Assembly: GCF_023073315.1 (NCBI RefSeq) | Contig: NZ_JADPJH010000028.1 | Coordinates: forward strand, 223,660 to 282,166 | Length of the DNA stretch: 58,507 nt | Source of the DNA: Bradyrhizobium sp. 1 | GTDB lineage: Bacteria; Pseudomonadota; Alphaproteobacteria; Rhizobiales; Xanthobacteraceae | Direction: 5' to 3' | Shown here: one piece after another, positions 50,462 through 58,072 of the stretch | How the letters are laid out: every line of letters starts with the position of its first letter | How positions within the stretch are numbered: position 1 is the first letter of the stretch | Translations under genes and position numbers: made by a program | Notes under the pieces: model-generated | Seen by the model: only the letters and a program-made list of their open reading frames with translations | What the model was told of the DNA's origin: nothing | Databases searched by the model: none

Positions 50462-53181
50462 GCTTCGAGATCAACGGCACGCCGTTTTCGCAGGAGCCGC
50501 GCGCCGGGCAATGCCTGCGCACGTTCCTGCGCGAGCTCGGCCATTTCGGTGTGAAGAAGGGCTGCGATGCCGGCGACTGCGGCGCCTGCACCGTGCTGCT
50601 CGACGGCGAGCCCGTGCATAGCTGCCTGATCCCCGCGTTCCGCGCCGAAGGCCGCGCTGTCACCACGATCGAAGGACTCGGTGGGGACAGCGGCGCGCAT
50701 CCGATGCAGCAGGCCTTCCTCGATGCGCAGGGCTTTCAATGCGGCTTCTGCACCGCCGGCTTGATCCTGACCTGCGCCTCGCTGAACCAGGCGCAGCGCA
50801 CCGATCTGGGCTCCGCGCTGAAGGGCAACATCTGCCGCTGCACCGGCTATCGCGCGATCGAGGACGCGATTCTCGGAAAAAACAATGTCGAGGAGAGCGT
50901 CGAGCCCGGCGCTGCGTTCGGCCGGAGCCTGCCGGCACCGGCGGGCCCCGATGTCGTACGCGGCAAGGCGCGCTACACGTTCGACACGGAGATCGGCGGC
51001 CTGCTGCACATCAAGCTGCTCCGCTCGCCGCATACGCACGCGAGGATCGTCGCGATCGACACGTCGGACGCGCTTCGCGTTCCCGGCGTGCATGCGGTGC
51101 TGACGCATGAGGATGCACCGTCGGTGCTGATCTCGACCGCGCGGCACGAGATGGACTGGATGGATCCCGAGGACACCCGTATCCTCGACGAGGTCGTCCG
51201 CTTCATCGGCCAGAAGGTTGCTGCCGTCGTTGCCGAGAGCGAGGGCGCCGCCGAGGAGGCGTGCCGGCGGATCAAGGTCGAGTACGACATTCTGCCGGCG
51301 CTGATTGATCCGGAGATGGCGATGGCGCCGGGCGCGCCGATCATCCATCCTGACCGTACCACCGCGAACCGCGTCGCCGATGCCCAGCGCAACCTCGTGG
51401 CGGAGACGCATGGTGAGTACGGCGATGTCGCGTCGGCGCTCGCCACATCCGCCGTCACCTACGAAGCGACCTTCCACAGCCATCGCGTGCAGCATGCGGC
51501 GCTGGAGACCCATGGTGGCCTCGCCTGGCTCGATGAGGCAGGCGTACTCAATGTCCGCACCTCGACGCAGGTCCCGTTCCTGACCCGGCGCGCGCTGTCG
51601 AACATTTTTCAGCTTCCGATGGACAAGGTCCGCGTGTTCTGCGATCGGGTCGGCGGCGGTTTTGGCGGCAAGCAGGAGATGTTCGTCGAGGACATTCTGG
51701 CGCTCGCCGCGATCAAGACCGGACGACCGGTGAAGCTGGAGCTCACCCGCGAGGAGCAGTTCATCGCGACGTCGACGCGGCATCCGATGCGGGTCCACGT
51801 CAAGGCCGGCGCCGACGCCGGCGGCAAGCTCACCGCGCTCCAGCTCGAGGTGCTCTCCAACACCGGCGCTTACGGCAATCACGCCGGCCCGGTGATGTTC
51901 CACTCGCTGTCCGAGTCCATCGCCGTCTATAATTGTCCGAACAAAAAGGTGGACGGCTTCGCCGTCTACACCAACACGGTGCCGGCGGGCGCGTTTCGCG
52001 GCTATGGGCTGCCGCAAACGCTGATCGCGGTCGAAGCGGCGATCGATGAGCTGGCCAGGCAGCTCGGCATCAGCCCCTACGACATGCGCCGGCGCAACGT
52101 TGTCAAGCTGGGCGACCCCATGCTGTCGCCGCCGCCGTCCGAATTCCACGACGTGCTCTATGGCTCCTACGGGCTCGATCAGTGCCTCGACCTCGTCGAG
52201 CGCGCGATGCAGGCCGATGGCCCGCAGCCGGAGCTGTCGCCGGAATGGCTGATCGGCGACGGCGTCGCATTGACCATGATCGACACCGTCCCGCCCGCCG
52301 GCCACATCGCGGACGCGATGATCGCGCTCAACGACGACGGCGGCTTCGAGCTCACCGTCGGCACCGCCGAGTTCGGCAACGGCACCAGCACCGTGCACCG
52401 GCAGATCGCGGCGACGATGCTGGCGACCACCGTGGACCGCATCCATCTGCGCCAGTCCGACACCGCCCATGGCGGCCACGACACCGGCGCCTATGGCAGC
52501 GCGGGCACCTTCGTCGCCGGCAAGGCGACGCATGCCGCGGCGATGCAGCTCGCAACTGATCTGAAGGGGGTGGCCGCAGATGCCTGGCTGTGCGACGTCG
52601 GAACTTGCACGCTTGAGGGCGAGACGGTTGTCAGTGGCGTCCGACGGATGTCCTTTTCTGAACTGGCGAAGCTTGCCCGCGAACGTGGTCAACCGCTCGT
52701 GGCCAATGGCAATTCCGGCGGCACGCCGCGCTCGGTCGGCTTCAACGTCCAGGGTTTTCGCGTCGCGGTGAACAAGGGCACCGGCGAGCTCAAGATTCTC
52801 AGGAGCGTGCAGGCGGCGGACGCGGGCGTCGTCGCCAATCCCATGCAGTGCCGCGGCCAGATCGAAGGCGGTGTCGCCCAGGCACTCGGGGCTGCGCTCT
52901 ATGAGGAGATGGTGATCGACGCGACCGGCCGCGTCACCAACCCGAAATTCCGCGACTATCACCTGCCCTCCTTCGCCGACGTTCCGCGCACGCAAGTCTT
53001 CTTCGCCGAGACCTCCGACACGATCGGGCCGCTCGGTGCGAAGTCGATGAGCGAGAGTCCGTACAATCCGGTCGCCGCCGCGCTTGGCAACGCAATTGCC
53101 GATGCCACCGGCATCCGCTTCACTGCGCCGCCCTTCAAGCCGGACCGGCTGTTTCCAGCACTGCACGAGAAATTTGGATAG
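50458..53181 (+). CDS. Xanthine dehydrogenase, fused [2Fe-2S] and molybdopterin subunit, 907 aa
   Basis: Oxidises hypoxanthine and xanthine to urate. Residues 1-145 carry both [2Fe-2S] sites: C36, C41, C44 and C56 (plant-type), then C95, C98, C126 and C128. From ~165 the molybdopterin-binding domain follows, with RVGGGFGGKQEMF, AFRGYGLPQ and GQIEGGVAQALGAAL. The catalytic Glu region reads LGAKSMSESP where classic enzymes have K-A-V-G-E-P-P. So the Glu is kept but the context differs, and another purine or heteroaromatic substrate is possible. The gene is coupled to the FAD subunit (ATGA). Confidence 0.85.
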   Translation: MSFEINGTPFSQEPRAGQCLRTFLRELGHFGVKKGCDAGDCGACTVLLDGEPVHSCLIPAFRAEGRAVTTIEGLGGDSGAHPMQQAFLDAQGFQCGFCTAGLILTCASLNQAQRTDLGSALKGNICRCTGYRAIEDAILGKNNVEESVEPGAAFGRSLPAPAGPDVVRGKARYTFDTEIGGLLHIKLLRSPHTHARIVAIDTSDALRVPGVHAVLTHEDAPSVLISTARHEMDWMDPEDTRILDEVVRFIGQKVAAVVAESEGAAEEACRRIKVEYDILPALIDPEMAMAPGAPIIHPDRTTANRVADAQRNLVAETHGEYGDVASALATSAVTYEATFHSHRVQHAALETHGGLAWLDEAGVLNVRTSTQVPFLTRRALSNIFQLPMDKVRVFCDRVGGGFGGKQEMFVEDILALAAIKTGRPVKLELTREEQFIATSTRHPMRVHVKAGADAGGKLTALQLEVLSNTGAYGNHAGPVMFHSLSESIAVYNCPNKKVDGFAVYTNTVPAGAFRGYGLPQTLIAVEAAIDELARQLGISPYDMRRRNVVKLGDPMLSPPPSEFHDVLYGSYGLDQCLDLVERAMQADGPQPELSPEWLIGDGVALTMIDTVPPAGHIADAMIALNDDGGFELTVGTAEFGNGTSTVHRQIAATMLATTVDRIHLRQSDTAHGGHDTGAYGSAGTFVAGKATHAAAMQLATDLKGVAADAWLCDVGTCTLEGETVVSGVRRMSFSELAKLARERGQPLVANGNSGGTPRSVGFNVQGFRVAVNKGTGELKILRSVQAADAGVVANPMQCRGQIEGGVAQALGAALYEEMVIDATGRVTNPKFRDYHLPSFADVPRTQVFFAETSDTIGPLGAKSMSESPYNPVAAALGNAIADATGIRFTAPPFKPDRLFPALHEKFG

Positions 53182-53203
53182 GCATATTTCGGGGGATTGA
53201 TCC

Positions 53204-54601
53204 ATGACCAGCGAAGCGCATCCCGTCGACGAGGTTTTGCCGGTCCCGCGCCTGTTGGCGCTCGGGCTCCAGCATGTGCTGGTGATGTATGCCGGTGCGG
53301 TTGCCGTGCCCCTGATCATCGGACGCGCGCTAAAACTGCCGCCGGAGGACGTCGCCTTCCTGATCAGCGCCGATTTGTTCGCCTGCGGGCTTGCGACGCT
53401 GGTGCAATGCCTCGGCTTTCCCGGCGTCGGCATCCGCCTGCCGGTGATGATGGGCGTGACGTTTGCGTCCGTCGGCCCGATGCTGTCGATGGCGCTCGCC
53501 CCGGATATCGGCCTGCTCGGCATCTACGGCTCCGTGATCGCGGCTGGCCTGTTCGGCATCATTGTCGCGCCGTTCGTCAGCCGGCTGCTGCCTCTGTTTC
53601 CACCCGTGGTCACCGGCACCATCATTCTCGTCATCGGCATCTCCCTGATGCGGGTCGGCATCAACTGGGCCGGCGGCGGCCTGCCGACGCTGACGAAGGT
53701 GGTCGACGGCGTCGCCGGCAGCTTTCCCAATCCGGCCTATGCGCAATTGCAGGGGCTCGGCATCTCGCTGTTCGTGCTGCTCTTCATTCTCGGCCTGATC
53801 AAATGGGGTACGGGCTTCCTCGCCAACGTCTCCGTGCTGCTCGGCATCATCGCCGGCGCCGTGCTCGCGACCATTTTGGGCGTGATGCATTTCGACAAGG
53901 TCGCGGCGGCGTCCTGGGGCGCGATCGTGATCCCGTTCCGCTTCGGCATGCCGCAGTTCCATCTGGTGCCCGTTATCACCATGTGCGTCGTCATGGTCGT
54001 GGTGATGATCGAGTCGCTCGGCATGTTTCTCGCGCTCGGCGACATCACCGGCAAGTCGATCGACCGCGAAGCCCTGAGCAAGGGCCTGCGCGCCGACGGC
54101 GTCGGCACGCTGCTCGGCGGCATCTTCAATACCTTTCCCTATACCTCGTTCTCGCAAAATGTCGGCCTCGTCTCGGTCACAGGCGTGCGCTCGCGCTGGG
54201 TGACGGTGACAGGCGGCGGCATCATGCTCGTGCTCGGGCTGCTGCCGAAGCTTGCCGCACTGGTGGAGGCCGTGCCGCTGGTCGTGCTTGGCGGCGCAGG
54301 CCTCGTGATGTTCGGCATGGTCGCAGCGACAGGCGCGCGCATCCTCACCTCGGTCGATTTCCGCAACAACCGCTACAATCTCTTCATCGTCGCGATCTCG
54401 ATCGGCTTCGGCCTGATCCCGCTCGCAGCACCCGGCTTCTTCAGGAATCTGCCGCACGATCTCCAGCCGCTGCTGGAGTCCGGCATTTTGCTGTGTGCGG
54501 TGGTCTCGGTGCTGCTCAATGCCTTCTTCAACGGCCTGAGCGGTGGCGCTGCAGCGGAAGCCGATGCAGCCGCGGTCGCGTCATCCGCACAACATGTTTA
54601 G
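53204..54601 (+). CDS. NCS2 xanthine/urate permease, 465 aa
   Basis: An inner-membrane proton symporter of the NCS2 (UacT/XanQ/PbuX) group. The motifs LGLQHVLVMYAGAVAVPLIIG (~17-37) and the later GTLLGGIFNTFPYTSFSQNVGLVSVTGVRSRWV (in pieces) are diagnostic; the NxGxxxxT region is present. Urate or xanthine is the likely substrate. It starts 22 bases after the dehydrogenase and belongs to the same operon. The stop overlaps that of the UraD-UraH gene by four bases on the other strand. Confidence 0.88.
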   Translation: MTSEAHPVDEVLPVPRLLALGLQHVLVMYAGAVAVPLIIGRALKLPPEDVAFLISADLFACGLATLVQCLGFPGVGIRLPVMMGVTFASVGPMLSMALAPDIGLLGIYGSVIAAGLFGIIVAPFVSRLLPLFPPVVTGTIILVIGISLMRVGINWAGGGLPTLTKVVDGVAGSFPNPAYAQLQGLGISLFVLLFILGLIKWGTGFLANVSVLLGIIAGAVLATILGVMHFDKVAAASWGAIVIPFRFGMPQFHLVPVITMCVVMVVVMIESLGMFLALGDITGKSIDREALSKGLRADGVGTLLGGIFNTFPYTSFSQNVGLVSVTGVRSRWVTVTGGGIMLVLGLLPKLAALVEAVPLVVLGGAGLVMFGMVAATGARILTSVDFRNNRYNLFIVAISIGFGLIPLAAPGFFRNLPHDLQPLLESGILLCAVVSVLLNAFFNGLSGGAAAEADAAAVASSAQHV

Positions 54602-55485
54602 CTGCCGCGATAGGTCGAATAGCTCCACGGTGTGACCAGAAGAGGCACGTGGTAGTGGCTCTCCGGCTCGCTGATCGCAAAGCGCAGCGGGATCTCGTCG
54701 AGGAACGGCGGATCTGACAGCGGCACGTTGCGCTCGGCGTAATACTTGGCAACGCTGAACTTGATCTCGTAGCGGCCAATCGGCAACGGCCGGCCGCCGA
54801 TCAGCGGCTGGTCGGTGCGCCCGTCCGCATTGGTAACGGCGCGCGCGATGACGCGGCTATCGCCAAGCGCGGAGAGCTCGACGAGCTCCACTGCGATGCC
54901 GGGCGCAGGTTTGCCGGCGTGATTATCGAGCACATGGGTCGAGAGCCGGCCATGCACCTTCAACTTGTCGTCGGCAGTAACGAGCTGATCGAGCCGCAGC
55001 GCCGAGATACGACCAATCTCCTCGATCGCGCGCCGCGTCTCGGTCTTCGCGATATTGCGCAGCCGCGTCTCGAAGTCGCGCAGCACGGAATCCTTGGTGT
55101 GGCGGCGCACGCAAACGATATAGGGGATGCCAAATTTATCGCGATAAGCGTTGTTGACGCGCTCGAACGCCGCGTATTCGGCCTCCGACAACCGGTCGAG
55201 GCCGGCGCTGTTCTGCTCGTCGGTCGATTCCACGGTGAGGCCCGCCGCACGCTGGGTCTTGTTGGCGAGATCGGGATGCGCCCGGATCAGCGCCAACTGC
55301 GCGTCAGGTTCGGCACTCTGGATCGTCGCCATCAGCGCGGCATGCAATTGATTGATGCCGGCGAACGGCCGCTTTTCGGCGAGCTGCTCGGCGATCCACG
55401 GCGAATATTCGACGACGTTGGCGAGGGCGGCGACGAAGTCGGCTTGGCTTGCAGCGTTGAGTTCGGCGAGCGAAATCTGCGACAT
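54598..55485 (-). CDS. OHCU decarboxylase-hydroxyisourate hydrolase fusion (UraD-UraH), 295 aa
   Basis: Two urate-pathway enzymes in one chain. Residues 1-165 are UraD (OHCU decarboxylase), with catalytic H70 in IRAHPDLANK. Residues 178-295 are the transthyretin-like UraH (HIU hydrolase), with GRLSTHVLDNHAGKPA, DGRTD, SHYHVPLL and the diagnostic C-terminal YRGS. Together they turn 5-hydroxyisourate into S-allantoin. The order UraD-UraH is that of plant allantoin synthase. Start ATG 55485 lies 4 bases after the puuE stop. It is the last gene of the DUF3830-puuE-uraDH operon. Confidence 0.9.
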   Translation of the reverse strand: MSQISLAELNAASQADFVAALANVVEYSPWIAEQLAEKRPFAGINQLHAALMATIQSAEPDAQLALIRAHPDLANKTQRAAGLTVESTDEQNSAGLDRLSEAEYAAFERVNNAYRDKFGIPYIVCVRRHTKDSVLRDFETRLRNIAKTETRRAIEEIGRISALRLDQLVTADDKLKVHGRLSTHVLDNHAGKPAPGIAVELVELSALGDSRVIARAVTNADGRTDQPLIGGRPLPIGRYEIKFSVAKYYAERNVPLSDPPFLDEIPLRFAISEPESHYHVPLLVTPWSYSTYRGS

Positions 55486-55489
55486 CCCC

Positions 55490-56419
55490 TTACCCGATCT
55501 CGAATGCATCAAGATGCGCGTGCTTGTCGTGCCAATGCTGCGCGATCTGGAGCCGCGTCGGCACCCAGACGCGCTCGTGCTTACCGATGTAGTCGAGGAA
55601 GCGGATCAGCCCCGCGGCCCGGCCGGGCCGGCCGGCGAGACGGCAATGCAGGCCCACCGACATCATCTTTGGCGCGGTCTCACCCTCGGCGTAGAGCACG
55701 TCGAAGGCGTCCTTCAGATAGGTGTAGAACTGCTCGCCTTCCGCAAACCCTTGCGGGTTGATGAACCGCATGTCGTTCGCATCGAGCGTATAGGGGATGA
55801 CGAGCTGCTTGCCGCCCGCGCCCTTGACCCAATAGGGCAGATCGTCGGCATAGGAATCGCAGAGATAGAGGAAGCCGCCCTCCTCCATCAGCAAACGATT
55901 GGTGTTGATCGAGGAGCGCCCGGTGTACCAGCCGAGCGGCCGTGAACCGGTGGCCTCGGTGTGGACGCGGATGGACTCGGCGATCTCGGCGCGCTCCTGC
56001 GCCTCGGTCATGTCCTTGTGCTCGATCCATTTCAGGCTGTGGCTCGCGATATCCCAGCCTGACTCCTTCATGGCCGCTACGATTTCGGGATTGCGCTTCA
56101 GCGCAGTGGCGACGCCGAACACCGTTGCCGGCCATTTGCGCGCATCGAACATCCGCCACAGCCGCCAGAAGCCGGCGCGCGAGCCATATTCGAACATCGA
56201 TTCGATATTGGCGTGGCGCTGGCCCGGCCAGGGCTGCGCGCCGAGCACGTCAGACAGGAACGCTTCCGAGGCGCGGTCGCCGTGCAGAATGTTGTTCTCG
56301 CCGCCTTCCTCGAAATTGACGACGAACTGCACCGCGACCCGCGCATCACCTGGCCATTGTGGATGCGGCGGGTTACGGCCGTAACCGCGGAGGTCGCGCG
56401 GGTAGCGGGCGTCCGGCAA
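55490..56419 (-). CDS. puuE: Allantoinase PuuE, 309 aa
   Basis: A polysaccharide-deacetylase-fold allantoinase, hydrolysing allantoin to allantoate without the classic amidohydrolase metal site. It has the family start YPRDLRGYGRNPPHPQWPGDARVA and the VVNFEEGGENNILHGD block, then YEYGSRAG-type FEYGSRAGFWRL. The start codon is TTG 56419, supported by GAGGAAGTCTGAG upstream and by alignment of the family N-terminus; no suitable ATG exists. It begins one base after the DUF3830 stop, so both are coupled. Confidence 0.88.
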   Translation of the reverse strand: MPDARYPRDLRGYGRNPPHPQWPGDARVAVQFVVNFEEGGENNILHGDRASEAFLSDVLGAQPWPGQRHANIESMFEYGSRAGFWRLWRMFDARKWPATVFGVATALKRNPEIVAAMKESGWDIASHSLKWIEHKDMTEAQERAEIAESIRVHTEATGSRPLGWYTGRSSINTNRLLMEEGGFLYLCDSYADDLPYWVKGAGGKQLVIPYTLDANDMRFINPQGFAEGEQFYTYLKDAFDVLYAEGETAPKMMSVGLHCRLAGRPGRAAGLIRFLDYIGKHERVWVPTRLQIAQHWHDKHAHLDAFEIG

Positions 56420-56420
56420 C

Positions 56421-56834
56421 TCAGACTTCCTCGAAGCGGATCGGCAGGGCGCCCTTCCACAGCACGCTCTTGCCGAGAGTCGCGAGATTCTCCAGGCCCG
56501 AGGTCAGGGTGATGAAGTGGTTGCCGGCGAGCTGGCCCATTTTGCTGGCGAAGCTCACGCCGCCATAGGCCATCAGGATCTCGGTCTCGCTGATGCCGCC
56601 GGGATAGAGGATGATCTGGCCGGGCGCGGGATAGCTGGTGTGGTTCTCGTAGCCAACGCCGAAATCGAGGTCGCCGAGCGGCATCCAGACCGCTTCGCCG
56701 CTCCAGCGCACGTGGATGATGTGGCTTTCGAACGGCAGCGCTTTCCGGAACGCGGCAACGGTCTTGGGCGCCGCCTGCTCCTCGAAGCGGGCATCGAAGG
56801 TGAAATCGCCGGCGCGGATAACGAGTTTGCTCAT
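56421..56834 (-). CDS. DUF3830 cyclophilin-like protein, 137 aa
   Basis: A small cyclophilin-fold protein of the DUF3830 family: AAPKTVAAFRKALPFESHIIHVRWSGEAVW, then PLGDLDFGVGYENHTSYPAPGQIILYPG and SETEILMAYGG. It is cytosolic and has no known activity. It is the first gene of the operon with allantoinase and UraD-UraH, behind a sigma-54-type promoter, which suggests a direct role in ureide metabolism, for example an isomerase, hydrolase or a sensor. Confidence 0.82.
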   Translation of the reverse strand: MSKLVIRAGDFTFDARFEEQAAPKTVAAFRKALPFESHIIHVRWSGEAVWMPLGDLDFGVGYENHTSYPAPGQIILYPGGISETEILMAYGGVSFASKMGQLAGNHFITLTSGLENLATLGKSVLWKGALPIRFEEV

Positions 56835-56881
56835 CTCATCTCTCTGGATCGGGGACTAAAAGCCCCCCGTGGAATTTTCAA

Positions 56882-56896
56882 GCAAAGAGCATTCCA
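56882..56896 (-). promoter_or_regulatory. Candidate sigma-54 promoter of DUF3830-puuE-uraDH operon
   Basis: On the reverse strand TGGAATGCTCTTTGC has TGG and TTGC with GG-N10-GC spacing (A and T replace C at two -24 positions). The predicted start is near 56870, 36 bases before the DUF3830 ATG. Confidence 0.55.
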
Positions 56897-56924
56897 GACA
56901 GGATCGCGCAAGGGGCGCGAGCCG

Positions 56925-57206
56925 TCACCTGCGGTCGTAGGACCAGCCGAAAATGCCGCTCCGCCGCGCCTCGGGCTCCGCCTCGGCGGCGGCCGGAGGC
57001 GGCGCCTCCTTGAGTTCCGCCTGCGGCGGCGGCGCGGGCGGCGCCGGCAGGTTCTCGCACTTCATGGAGTAGACCAGCTTGCCGTCTGCGGTCCGTCCGA
57101 TCGGGGCGCAGAGGTCCGGATGCGCCGCCGAACTCTTCGGCGTGAGCTTGACCTGGGCAGCCGCCGGCGAGGCGATCAGGAGGAGAACCAGCAGATATTT
57201 CGACAT
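56925..57206 (-). CDS. Exported Pro-rich hypothetical protein, 93 aa
   Basis: MSKYLLVLLLIASPAAAQ is a signal peptide. The mature part has one Cys pair (DLCAPIGRTADGKLVYSMKCENL), a likely disulfide, and a Pro/Ala/Glu-rich linker, ending with SGIFGWSYDRR. A periplasmic or outer-membrane-associated protein of unknown role. ATG 57206 is preferred over 57227, which would put seven residues before the signal sequence. Confidence 0.6.
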   Translation of the reverse strand: MSKYLLVLLLIASPAAAQVKLTPKSSAAHPDLCAPIGRTADGKLVYSMKCENLPAPPAPPPQAELKEAPPPAAAEAEPEARRSGIFGWSYDRR

Positions 57207-57438
57207 CGTTGTCGCCCTGAAACCCAATTCGCCCCATTGAACCGGATTGCGGGGGGCAAGTCCATCGGGGCCACGGGTGCGGTTGCCGAATATTTAGCCG
57301 AGACCAAAAAATTTGCTCGCTCCAACGTGATGGCCGCGCGTGGTGATATTCGGTTGGGTGCATCGCCATCTCAGCCGAGACGACGAACACAGGAGACACT
57401 CTTCTCACAGCCGGAACGTCGTCACGGGAGAAACGACG

Positions 57439-57657
57439 ATGAAAAAGACTCTTGCCATTCTCGGCGCCACCCTGATCGTCGCTGCCACCATCCAGACCGC
57501 CGCGGCGAGCGATCGTCACCACGCCCGCAAGGCGCAGCCCGCGCCAATCACCCAATCGGCGCGCGATTCCAACGCCGCGATCTGGCCGTCGCAGCCAACC
57601 ACGCCCGACTGGTCGCGCTACGAAAACGGCGCGATGTCGGCGCCCGCGGGACGCTGA
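57439..57657 (+). CDS. Small exported hypothetical protein, 72 aa
   Basis: MKKTLAILGATLIVAATIQTAAA is a good signal peptide and the mature protein of about 50 residues is polar (SDRHHARKAQPAPITQSARD). GGGAGAAACGACG precedes ATG 57439. The frame is open upstream but without a start site of quality. Small periplasmic His-rich proteins of this kind are common in Bradyrhizobium; no function is known. Confidence 0.62.
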   Translation: MKKTLAILGATLIVAATIQTAAASDRHHARKAQPAPITQSARDSNAAIWPSQPTTPDWSRYENGAMSAPAGR

Positions 57658-57716
57658 TGATAGAGGCGTAGAATGCGACGGCTTCAACGCCGTCATCGCG
57701 AGCCAATGCGCTTTCT

Positions 57717-57855
57717 CTCGTGTCCCGGACGCGCTGCAACGCCCTTGCGTTGCTGCGCAGAGCCGGGACCCAGAAGCCACAAACTCCCGTGCGGCATGGG
57801 CCCCGGCTCAGCAGCGCACCGCTGAAGGAGCGCTGCGCTGCGTCCGGGGCACGAG
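57717..57855. repeat. Long inverted repeat, 16-bp outer arms
   Basis: CTCGTGTCCCGGACGC (57717-57732) and GCGTCCGGGGCACGAG (57840-57855) pair at 15 of 16 positions. Further complementarity (CCGGGACCC/GGGCCCCGG-type) lies inside. The whole could fold into a cruciform of about 140 bases. Confidence 0.7.
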
Positions 57856-57957
57856 ACCATCTTTCATCCATTTTTCAACTTGCAGACACGCCTTCGCCTC
57901 CTCGCGGCGCAATTCGCCCGAGCTTTGCCTGGTCGCTCCACCCTCTAAGCCAAGAGG

Positions 57958-58072
57958 GCGCAGGGAAGGCCGGGTGCTGACCTCGCACCCGCGGTCCGCT
58001 GCGCGAAAAGCACACGCAGGAAAACCGCACAGCAGCATACAGGTGGTGCCAATCACTCGGCCTTCCCTGCGC
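57958..58072. repeat. Inverted repeat with perfect 15-bp arms
   Basis: GCGCAGGGAAGGCCG (57958-57972) and CGGCCTTCCCTGCGC (58058-58072) are perfect reverse complements separated by 85 bases. They may be the boundary of a dispersed repeat unit. Confidence 0.7.

Noticed and set aside
49594..53523. 1309-codon open frame on the reverse strand
   Set aside because: It is antisense to the xanthine dehydrogenase genes, has highly biased Arg/Ala/Gly/His composition and no family motif. It is a shadow of GC-rich codon usage.
53197..54717. 506-codon forward frame overlapping the permease
   Set aside because: It runs in another frame over the clear NCS2 permease and is Arg-rich without motifs.
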